Origin: a virus | Direction: 5' to 3' (one strand) | IMG/VR virus record: IMGVR_UViG_3300021379_001501 | Location: 1 to 23,240 of that record | Length of the DNA stretch: 23,240 nt | Shown: in pieces, positions 7,659 to 13,906 of the stretch | Layout of the letters: every line of letters begins with the position of its first letter | Numbering within the stretch: position 1 is the first letter of the stretch | The notes under the pieces: model-generated | Databases searched by the model: none | What the model saw: the letters and a program-made list of their open reading frames with translations, nothing else | What the model was told of the DNA's origin: nothing | Program-made: the position numbers and the translations under genes

Positions 7659-8041
7659 GACCCTGCTCTTGTAATTTTAGTGATTCTTTCAATCTGTTGA
7701 TTGATAATAGCCTCTCTGTTGGGCCAGTAAATATACTCTTTTTCCTTATTTTTCATTAAATTATTTAGAAGAGGCAAAATCAGATTCTCCACCTCTTGTA
7801 ATTTATTTGCGACAATAACCTTTTCGTTTTCATAGTAATCTTTTACTGTAGAAACTTCATCTAACATACTACCAAGTCGGTCTGCAAGATTATCCATTTT
7901 ATATTCTAAAAGTTTTACGCTCTCGCCTGTAGTCTCCAACTGAGAAGTCATCTCTTCAGTCTGTACAGATGTATTAGTTAATCCTTTAAGATCATCTTCA
8001 TCTACCGCTGTAAAACCAAAATCTATATCGTCTTGTGTCAT
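7655..8041 (-). CDS. Coiled-coil protein, conserved in marine T4-like phages
   Basis: A 128-residue protein. An acidic N-terminus, MTQDDIDFGFTAVDEDDL, is followed by a long predicted coiled coil (about residues 30-100). The C-terminal motif KEKEYIYWPNREAIINQQIE is one I associate with marine T4-like phages. No enzymatic motif is visible. It starts at an ATGA overlap with the cupin-like gene and its stop overlaps the nucleotidylyltransferase gene in the same way. It may be a scaffold or virion component, but this is inference from context. Confidence 0.78.
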   Translation of the reverse strand: MTQDDIDFGFTAVDEDDLKGLTNTSVQTEEMTSQLETTGESVKLLEYKMDNLADRLGSMLDEVSTVKDYYENEKVIVANKLQEVENLILPLLNNLMKNKEKEYIYWPNREAIINQQIERITKITRAGS

Positions 8042-8319
8042 GTGTCAAACCTATGAATTTTTATTTCTAATTTCCCACAGTCATATCCCTTTATGACTCT
8101 ATGAAAAACTCCTTTGTTTATTTTTAACATCATTCCTTCCAAGAGAGGGAAAGGAAATTCGTCATCATATTGAAAATGCCAATCATCAGATTTTAATATT
8201 TCAACCAATCTAGTTTCATTATCTCTGTGCCACACTAAATCATTTACATCAGCATCACCAGAAAATGTTCTCTTTACTGTTCTTTCATCAATTACTTCTT
8301 CAATATATGGAACCATCAT
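8038..8319 (-). CDS. Cupin-like small protein
   Basis: A 93-residue protein with the strand pattern of a single cupin barrel: VWHRDNETRLVEILKSDDWH (about 29-48), a glycine turn GMMLKIN, then GVFHRVIKG (about 70-78). Histidines H31, H48 and H73 could line a metal site, but the canonical cupin motif is not complete. The role is unknown; phage cupin-like proteins may bind sugars or small metabolites. Two adjacent ATGs at 8319 and 8316 follow AGGTGA, and either may be used. Its stop overlaps the next gene as ATGA. Confidence 0.75.
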   Translation of the reverse strand: MMVPYIEEVIDERTVKRTFSGDADVNDLVWHRDNETRLVEILKSDDWHFQYDDEFPFPLLEGMMLKINKGVFHRVIKGYDCGKLEIKIHRFDT

Positions 8320-8329
8320 AAATCACCTA

Positions 8330-8863
8330 TTACCAAAAAAAGTTACCACCACCACTTAATCCAAGTTGTTTTGCGTACTTTGGAAGTCTACATGCCCAAT
8401 AGCCTGGTTTTGTCTTATCGTTCTTTTGGTCGCAATTATGTCTTGCAACAAAACTCTTTCTTGCTTCTGGGTCATTAATCTTTGCAGTCAATCCTGTTGT
8501 ATCCCCAAAGGAAACCTTAATTACATTTCCCTTATCATTTTTAACATATACATAATACTTTTTCTTACCACCCCTCTTTGGAGAATTCAATTCCACATCT
8601 TCTTCTTCCATCAAAGGACAGTCCAAAGGAACATATTCCTGTTCCTCAAACATCGCCCACTCACCAATATCTGTTTGTAACATTTCTATGTCGTAAAGGT
8701 CAAACTCGACTTTACCCTCTTCGAATAATCTTCTTGCAACTCTAAAGGTTTCATAAAAATTATTTGAACCTAGACGAAAGACATTATCAATTAGTGGTAT
8801 TTCATTCTGTCTATGATACAACACCATTTCTTCTATATTTTGAAACTGTTTATAAGTTTTCAT
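8330..8863 (-). CDS. 177-residue protein with C-terminal virion-type domain
   Basis: The open frame reaches 8941, but the ATG at 8863 is chosen. It overlaps the phosphatase stop as ATGA, has GGAG about 11 bases upstream, and yields MKTYKQFQNIEEM, again like the T4 capsid-targeting leader with I-E-E at 10-12. The middle is acidic. The C-terminal domain (about 98-177) has KKKYYVYVKNDKGNVIKVSF, then FVARHNCDQ and YWACRLPKY, with a terminal GGGNFFW. I associate that domain with small proteins near the portal and protease genes of cyanophages. Its function is unknown. The two conserved cysteines suggest metal binding or a structural role. Confidence 0.75.
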   Translation of the reverse strand: MKTYKQFQNIEEMVLYHRQNEIPLIDNVFRLGSNNFYETFRVARRLFEEGKVEFDLYDIEMLQTDIGEWAMFEEQEYVPLDCPLMEEEDVELNSPKRGGKKKYYVYVKNDKGNVIKVSFGDTTGLTAKINDPEARKSFVARHNCDQKNDKTKPGYWACRLPKYAKQLGLSGGGNFFW

Positions 8864-9363
8864 CTCAATAACTTCTCCAATTCTCTCATAGTCTTCGCTG
8901 GATTGATATGACGAATACCAATACCACCTTTCGCTTCCCATTCTTTTATATTCTTAGGATAATCATCAATTAGAATATTTGGTTTATCATTTGTTGTAGC
9001 AAATTTCTGTTTATCTGCTCGTTGGACTAAATGTATTTTTCCATTCAATCTCAAATTTTTTGAAATCCAAAATCTTTTACCTTTTTGTGAGTTCGAATCT
9101 CTTTTTGAATATGCAGATAAAATATTTGCATTATATTTGTTTAACATTCTCCACATTTTTTCTGCACCAGGCATCCATGGAAGGGTATGCCAAAAATCTT
9201 TTTTAGATTTAATATCTTCCCATCTTTCTTCTTTATCAGTTGATGCAAAGTCTTTATTAAATGCATCTGTATATCCGCCTGTAAAATTACAAAGGACTTC
9301 ATCCATATCGCAGTAAATTTCTGGCATTTCTTTTTCAAGAATATACTGATTGAATGTTTTCAT
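8860..9363 (-). CDS. HAD-superfamily phosphatase (5'-nucleotidase-like), capsid-targeting N-terminus
   Basis: A 167-residue HAD phosphohydrolase. Motif I is YCDMDEVLCNF with nucleophile D19 and acid/base D21, and motif II is the serine in NILSAYS (S83). Motif III could be K127 in TNDKPN, and motif IV is LIDDYPKN (D133/D134), typical of 5'(3')-deoxyribonucleotidase-like proteins. The first ten residues MKTFNQYILE match T4 IPIII (MKTYQEFIAE) at M1, K2, T3, I8 and E10, with aromatic residues at 4 and 7. I-x-E ends at residue 10, so cleavage would leave an intact enzyme starting eight residues before D19. Its place beside a kinase and a ligase-like gene suggests end healing. It could instead be a plain nucleotidase. 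Confidence 0.85.
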   Translation of the reverse strand: MKTFNQYILEKEMPEIYCDMDEVLCNFTGGYTDAFNKDFASTDKEERWEDIKSKKDFWHTLPWMPGAEKMWRMLNKYNANILSAYSKRDSNSQKGKRFWISKNLRLNGKIHLVQRADKQKFATTNDKPNILIDDYPKNIKEWEAKGGIGIRHINPAKTMRELEKLLR

Positions 9364-9653
9364 TTCATCAAACCTTTTATTATTTTTAATGCCTTTTTAC
9401 CATCTGGGTGGTTCGGGTTAATACTGACTTCATCTCCGTTAACAAAATCAGAAATATTAGCTGACTTGCCAAGAGCAGTAATTGCTTTGTGTAATGGATC
9501 TTTTGGATCGTATCTTCGCTCAAAATCGGATTTTCCTCTTAGTTCTACCCAACTCTTTTCCTTAGTATCCCACATTTTAAGAACATCTTGCCCTTTGCCA
9601 CGAATCAATTTAAGTTTGATGCCTTCAGAAAGATACTGAGTAAATCCTAACAT
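9360..9653 (-). CDS. 97-residue protein with capsid-targeting-like N-terminus
   Basis: Begins MLGFTQYLSE, close to the T4 internal-protein leader MKTYQEFIAE, with L-x-E ending at residue 10. The remainder is a small basic domain with KMWDTKEKSWVELRGKSDFE at about 27-46 and a C-terminal NPNHPDGKKALKIIKGLMK. I recognise it only as a conserved marine-phage type of protein. If cut by prohead protease after residue 10, an 87-residue basic internal protein would remain. Start and stop both overlap their neighbours (TAATG, ATGA). Confidence 0.8.
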   Translation of the reverse strand: MLGFTQYLSEGIKLKLIRGKGQDVLKMWDTKEKSWVELRGKSDFERRYDPKDPLHKAITALGKSANISDFVNGDEVSINPNHPDGKKALKIIKGLMK

Positions 9654-10597
9654 TAGTCATCATCCATTTCGTCCATGATACTATAATCATAAACAGCATC
9701 AATGTAATCCTTGGCCTTTGTCACTTTAGAAACTACCCACGCCTCCATTTCATATTCGTCATTTTGTGGATTATCCACTTCTTCCATAAGTGCCTCTGCA
9801 AGTTCTGTAGACTTATTAGAAAGAATGATAAGTTGTCTCAACATCATCTCCAAACTATCTTGTGCAAACTCTGCGTCTTCTCTAATTAGTTCTTCTTTAA
9901 TTCCTCTGGCAGCCTTTTCTGCAGAAATCCATTTTTTTGCGACACTTTTAGTTGGTTTTTTCTTTGTCCATGTTCCAATGGTTCTATATGCCCTCATAAC
10001 ATCTCTTTCAAAATCAGCACCATCGGAGTTATCAATTACAAACATTTTTGATTTAAATGCAGACTGGAATTTTCCAATGTTTCCTTGAACACCTTTCCAC
10101 ATAGATTCAACTTCATTGTCTGGAAGACTTCTCGCCCTTAACCTATTTCGGTTTAATGCGGTATCTAAATCGGTGTTTACAAAAATCATTGCGGTTTCAT
10201 AACCCATCGCTTCTAACTTGTCTTTTTGTTTTTTAATTTTATCATAATCTTTTCCAGTACCATCGATAACAAGTCCAAGTCTACCCTTCATATATCCCGC
10301 CTGTTGCATCGCAGTAAGTGCCTTTGCTTTACCTCTTACTTGTTGTCCAAGGTCAGAGAAAATATCGTCTGGATTTCCTTTATCCAATCCAGCCTTATCT
10401 AATGCCCTTTCAAATGCAGGATCAGAGTTTACAACTCTCAATCCAAAAGAAGTAAGTGCAGTTCTACCTACAATAAAGGATTTGCCAGAACCTGGCCCAC
10501 CAGCGAGAAACACCGCCTTAAAGATGCCTGGGTCGTGTATGCCCTCATTTAAAGACTCTTCGTTCCTAAGATTTTCGATTATATTTTTTATATCCAT
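9653..10597 (-). CDS. P-loop kinase, zeta-toxin/polynucleotide-kinase-like, with virion-type C-terminal module
   Basis: A 314-residue protein. Walker A is GGPGSGKS at 33-40. NSDPAFE (57-63) fits the phosphoacceptor loop of zeta-toxin and PNK-type kinases. LVIDGTGKDYDK has D112, and the arginine-rich lid NRNRLRAR lies near 149-156. The phosphate acceptor (nucleic-acid 5' end, nucleotide or UDP-sugar) is not known. After I-R-E (238-240) comes a separate C-terminal helical module (about 241-305) with EAWVVSKVTKAKDYIDAVYD, a block I associate with marine phage virion proteins. The N-terminus has L-N-E ending at residue 18, another possible prohead-protease site. It overlaps the next gene as TAATG. 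Confidence 0.85.
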   Translation of the reverse strand: MDIKNIIENLRNEESLNEGIHDPGIFKAVFLAGGPGSGKSFIVGRTALTSFGLRVVNSDPAFERALDKAGLDKGNPDDIFSDLGQQVRGKAKALTAMQQAGYMKGRLGLVIDGTGKDYDKIKKQKDKLEAMGYETAMIFVNTDLDTALNRNRLRARSLPDNEVESMWKGVQGNIGKFQSAFKSKMFVIDNSDGADFERDVMRAYRTIGTWTKKKPTKSVAKKWISAEKAARGIKEELIREDAEFAQDSLEMMLRQLIILSNKSTELAEALMEEVDNPQNDEYEMEAWVVSKVTKAKDYIDAVYDYSIMDEMDDD

Positions 10598-10598
10598 T

Positions 10599-11852
10599 TT
10601 ACTTATCCCATGCCTTTGCTGCAGTAAAGTTATTGTAACTAAATTCCATTCGATCTACAATTTTGACGGCATTACCATTCGTATCAATTGCAACATAACC
10701 TTCTGGATTTGTCACTTCGTAACCGTTTTTTGTACGAACAAAAATCTGCGTTAATTGTTTAACACTATTTAGTTTATTTATAATGAGAGACTTGGCGTCA
10801 ATCATTTCTTCCATAAAATCGACAATTGCATATGCAACACTGTCTAATTTAATTAACTGCTTTACTGCATCATCTCTAATTCTCTCTTTATCTTTTCTTG
10901 CACCTTCGGTTTTTAATTTTGCAATTACCTTTTCGTCAAAAAACTTTTTAACATACATCGAATAGTCTAGATTTTTCATATTCTTTGTAGAAATATTCTG
11001 TCCTTCACGGATGTATGTATTGAGATAGGTTTTAAAACTTGCACCGGCGAGTCCTTTAATAAAAGTTTTATTTTGAAGTTGCATAAATGTTTTAAAATCA
11101 TTCGCCTTGATTTTCTTAAATTTTCTACCAACTTGAGACATTTGACCATTGAATGTTTTTAGTTCAGACGAAGTAAATTTTGCAGAACCAGAAACATCTT
11201 TATATGTTGCATCATCCATCCACACAGAAGATGTTTTCTTTAGCCCAGAAATATTAACACCAAAAGAAGCTGTCATTGATGGTAAATCTTTTCCAGAATA
11301 TGTTGTATGCCAAACAACACCGATTTTTGCAGCGTTGATCGCCTTTCCTAAATCAGAGTCTTTCTGAACTGCGTACATCAATGTATTTTGTTGAAATGTT
11401 AGATATGTCTCGCCATCAAGTGTTTTTTCCGACACATCGTCAGTAAACATCAAGTCGCCTTGAATTACCCCTTTGATTCCTAACTTGGAAAATTCTTGAA
11501 ATGCAACAGTAAATTTTGATTTTAAGGCAGGACTAAGTTTTGTATCTGCAGCAATCTCTGCCGTACTTTTATATAACAACGGAGTTTCATTAAATACAGA
11601 TTTTTTTGCAACAAAAAACTTGCCGTCACTTGGGTCAATTCCAGCGAATATGGCAGGAGCACCGTCCCATTTAACTGTCATGTTTACTTTAGCATCTGAG
11701 TTTCCAGCCAACATGTCTCTTAAAGATAAAAGAAATCGAACAGCGGCTCGACCACCATCGATTCCAAAGTTTAAAATTTCATCCTCAAGATGTTCTAGGT
11801 GTAAATTTTTTCCACCCTTTGATTCATTAAGATATTTTTTAAATGATTGCAT
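10599..11852 (-). CDS. Putative covalent nucleotidyltransferase (ATP-dependent ligase-like), capsid-targeting N-terminus
   Basis: A 417-residue protein with motifs in the order of DNA/RNA ligases and capping enzymes. Motif I is KWDG (K61, the predicted AMP-lysine) and a KKS patch follows at 83-85. Motif III is like IQGDLMF (130-136), IIIa like GVVWHTTYSG (178-187), IV PEGYV (383-387) and V AVKIVDR with K397. About 195 mostly helical residues separate IIIa and IV, far more than in T4 ligases. The N-terminus MQSFKKYLNE resembles the T4 capsid-targeting peptide, with L-N-E ending at residue 10. It starts at a TAATG overlap and is followed by the P-loop kinase. Ligase activity is inferred from motifs alone. 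Confidence 0.72.
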   Translation of the reverse strand: MQSFKKYLNESKGGKNLHLEHLEDEILNFGIDGGRAAVRFLLSLRDMLAGNSDAKVNMTVKWDGAPAIFAGIDPSDGKFFVAKKSVFNETPLLYKSTAEIAADTKLSPALKSKFTVAFQEFSKLGIKGVIQGDLMFTDDVSEKTLDGETYLTFQQNTLMYAVQKDSDLGKAINAAKIGVVWHTTYSGKDLPSMTASFGVNISGLKKTSSVWMDDATYKDVSGSAKFTSSELKTFNGQMSQVGRKFKKIKANDFKTFMQLQNKTFIKGLAGASFKTYLNTYIREGQNISTKNMKNLDYSMYVKKFFDEKVIAKLKTEGARKDKERIRDDAVKQLIKLDSVAYAIVDFMEEMIDAKSLIINKLNSVKQLTQIFVRTKNGYEVTNPEGYVAIDTNGNAVKIVDRMEFSYNNFTAAKAWDK

Positions 11853-13213
11853 TAGTAAAGTTTCCCGAATGGCCCAAATATTTTCCCCTTCTTTTGGGCA
11901 AGATATGTTAAAGTTGTTAGTAAGTCATCTCTTTTTTCATCGTTTGTGATAGAGACAATTTCACACACCAAATGAAGTTGCATCAACTTACTATGAGCAT
12001 AATCTGGTCTAGATGTATTAAATACCGATACCACATTTTTTTGAAACTGGTTTTCGGTTATTCCTGTATATTGTTTTACTTTATTAAATTTATATAAGAA
12101 TCTATTATAATCATTCATAAATTCTTGTTCAGATGTAGGATAATTTTTATTATCATTGTCCCAAGTAAGACCTTCGTCTGTAAAAACTTTTCTGGCCATG
12201 TCTAAAGGAACCTTACCAAGTCTTGCAGAAGTCGCACCCAAGTCTGTCCCTTCGATTTTTAAATTATTAAAACCAGCACTATTTTGTCTGATTTGAAATT
12301 TAATTTTTCCCTTTTTGCCTTCTACGACAATTTTGGTATCTGAGTTAACAAACTCTCCATTACCTTTTGTTTTTAAATTTAGATCAATATCAGAAAGTTT
12401 GAAATTATATTCTTTATCATCGAAAATATCCATATTTTCTAGATTCACAAGTTCCCATTTTGCAGTTCTCCCAGACATCTTTTTTAAGGAAATACCTACA
12501 ATTCTTCTTTCATGGAACATATCTCTTAGAATAGCGTTGAATTCTTCTAGAGAAGTTACATCATCTAATACTTTTTCTTTTAAAGTATTTTTTACTTTGT
12601 TAAGGTCAGATACTAACCATATGTCTGCAGGGTTCCAAGTATCTTTTTTTGCAATACCATATTTTTGTTTGCAAATCCCAGTGATATAATCCATAAACCC
12701 ACCATCTCTGGAGTAGTGTCCATATCTAGTATTTCCTACTTCTCTATATGTTGTGAGTTGTTGTTGAAAGAATGTATTTTCCCATTCTTCGTTCATTGCA
12801 GGATATATCGCCTTCAGATCATTGCGATATAATTTCATAAATGCACCTTGATTAGTATACCCATTATTTTCAATACTTTTTTGTATTGCAAAAAGAGAGG
12901 CGAGTTCTTGCATCTGGGTAGTTTTCCCATCAGAACCGCCTCCCATTCCACTAAAGGGTGCTTTATCTATTTGTGTCCACTTATACCCATTAAAAATGGG
13001 AAGGTACTGGCCACTTTTTGTTAAAGAACTTGTAACTCTAGGTTGCGATTTGTCCTTCACCGCCCCAAGAAACTTTTTTACTTCTGGAGTCAATTGAACT
13101 ACGGCTTTTGATCTATCCGAAAACTTTAGTTCTTTTTTACCATTGATAACATCCGCAACCATATTCAAATATGGTTTTTCAAACTTTGCTTCTTTTGCCC
13201 CAAGGTTTGCCAA
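11852..13213 (-). CDS. 453-residue late protein, possible PD-(D/E)xK nuclease fold
   Basis: The 453-residue reading frame begins with TTG at 13213, supported by AAGGG seven bases upstream; the next in-frame ATG is codon 18. The family is not named by me with certainty. Several local patterns suggest a restriction-endonuclease-like core: a helix TTQMQELASLFAI with E103, then WNPADIWLV with D197, then GISLKK (S242-x-K244). An E, D, (S/E)-x-K order is what PD-(D/E)xK enzymes show, but the assignment is weak. It is the first gene after the late promoter, and its stop overlaps the ligase-like gene as TAATG. A structural role is the main alternative. Confidence 0.8.
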   Translation of the reverse strand: MANLGAKEAKFEKPYLNMVADVINGKKELKFSDRSKAVVQLTPEVKKFLGAVKDKSQPRVTSSLTKSGQYLPIFNGYKWTQIDKAPFSGMGGGSDGKTTQMQELASLFAIQKSIENNGYTNQGAFMKLYRNDLKAIYPAMNEEWENTFFQQQLTTYREVGNTRYGHYSRDGGFMDYITGICKQKYGIAKKDTWNPADIWLVSDLNKVKNTLKEKVLDDVTSLEEFNAILRDMFHERRIVGISLKKMSGRTAKWELVNLENMDIFDDKEYNFKLSDIDLNLKTKGNGEFVNSDTKIVVEGKKGKIKFQIRQNSAGFNNLKIEGTDLGATSARLGKVPLDMARKVFTDEGLTWDNDNKNYPTSEQEFMNDYNRFLYKFNKVKQYTGITENQFQKNVVSVFNTSRPDYAHSKLMQLHLVCEIVSITNDEKRDDLLTTLTYLAQKKGKIFGPFGKLY

Positions 13214-13244
13214 TGGAATTCCCTTTTTACTAAGTTAATACCAT

Positions 13245-13252
13245 TATTTATA
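13245..13252 (-). promoter_or_regulatory. T4-type late promoter TATAAATA
   Basis: The minus strand reads TATAAATA, the exact T4 late-promoter octamer used by gp55/gp33/gp45-directed transcription. It sits in the 42-base gap between the oxygenase stop (13256) and the 453-residue gene (start 13213), so the start site would be near 13233. It is flanked by a 7-bp inverted repeat CCATTAT/ATAATGG (13241-13247 and 13262-13268). The octamer is AT-rich and can occur by chance; its position gives it weight. Confidence 0.7.
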
Positions 13253-13255
13253 ATT

Positions 13256-13906
13256 TTACATATAATGGAGATATGTGCCGACAACATACTTATCATCAGA
13301 CTTTGCGGGCATACATTGATGTGGGTGTGTCCAGAAAGGTGGCCAGATGGCAAGTCTTCCCTTAACTGGATTCACACTTAGATTATAATCTGGGAAAACA
13401 GTCTCCCCACCTTCTTCGACATCATTCAAATAAAAGAAACATGCAACAAATCTTTTTGCGGATAAGTGGTCTCCAACATCCGAATGATATTTAAAATCAT
13501 CATCAGAACCCTTAGTATATTTTTTCATTTTAATTTCTTCGTTGACACACTGGCCAGGAAAAAACATAATGTTATTATGTCTGCGATACATTTCAGTATA
13601 CTCAGAAATAATAGTTAAAAGTTTCATAGAAAATTCTTCAAACTCTGGGAACTTTTCAGATAGTTCTGGGTCAAAGAAATTTACTTCGGTGTATGTTCTT
13701 GCTTCGGTATTTACTTTTCTGTGATGTTCTTTTGCAACTTCAAACAAGTCAATCATCTTATTGCAATCTTCATCAGATAAAACATTATCCCAAACAGAAA
13801 TAAATGCTCGTTGCCCATCTGGTGGACGCATATCAAACTGATCTTCATCTACTTCGAAATGAACTGTTGTTTCTGCAGTAGTTGCAGTATTTGCTTCTTG
13901 TGTCAT
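13256..13906 (-). CDS. 2OG-Fe(II) oxygenase, prolyl-4-hydroxylase type
   Basis: A 216-residue non-haem iron dioxygenase. The iron triad is H141-x-D143 in YHSDVGD and most likely H196 in WTHPHQCMP. K206, ten residues later, fits the 2-oxoglutarate lysine of prolyl-4-hydroxylases. The double-stranded beta-helix core shows RFVACFFYLNDVEEGGETVF (152-171) and KGRLAIWPP. The first 25 residues look disordered. Marine T4-like phages often carry these enzymes, but their substrates (protein side chains or nucleobases) are mostly unknown. Coupled to gp41 by ATGA, it belongs to the replication transcript and not to the late block that begins just downstream. Confidence 0.92.
   Translation of the reverse strand: MTQEANTATTAETTVHFEVDEDQFDMRPPDGQRAFISVWDNVLSDEDCNKMIDLFEVAKEHHRKVNTEARTYTEVNFFDPELSEKFPEFEEFSMKLLTIISEYTEMYRRHNNIMFFPGQCVNEEIKMKKYTKGSDDDFKYHSDVGDHLSAKRFVACFFYLNDVEEGGETVFPDYNLSVNPVKGRLAIWPPFWTHPHQCMPAKSDDKYVVGTYLHYM

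Noticed and set aside
8864-8941. Upstream extension of the 177-residue protein to 8941
   Set aside because: The added 26 residues overlap the phosphatase gene, while the ATG at 8863 has an ATGA overlap and a leader-like start.
10775-10782. TATAAATA on the minus strand inside the ligase-like gene
   Set aside because: It encodes part of the LIINKL segment and lies about 180 bases before the next start. In so AT-rich a genome a few copies are expected by chance, so I did not list it as a promoter, though it could drive the kinase.
13241-13268. CCATTAT/ATAATGG inverted repeat as a terminator
   Set aside because: Seven AT-rich pairs with a 14-base loop and no T-run make a poor terminator. It is noted only as flanking the late promoter.
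13165-13353. 62-residue minus-strand frame bridging the oxygenase and the 453-residue gene
   Set aside because: It overlaps both genes in another frame and the late-promoter gap, and has no family features.
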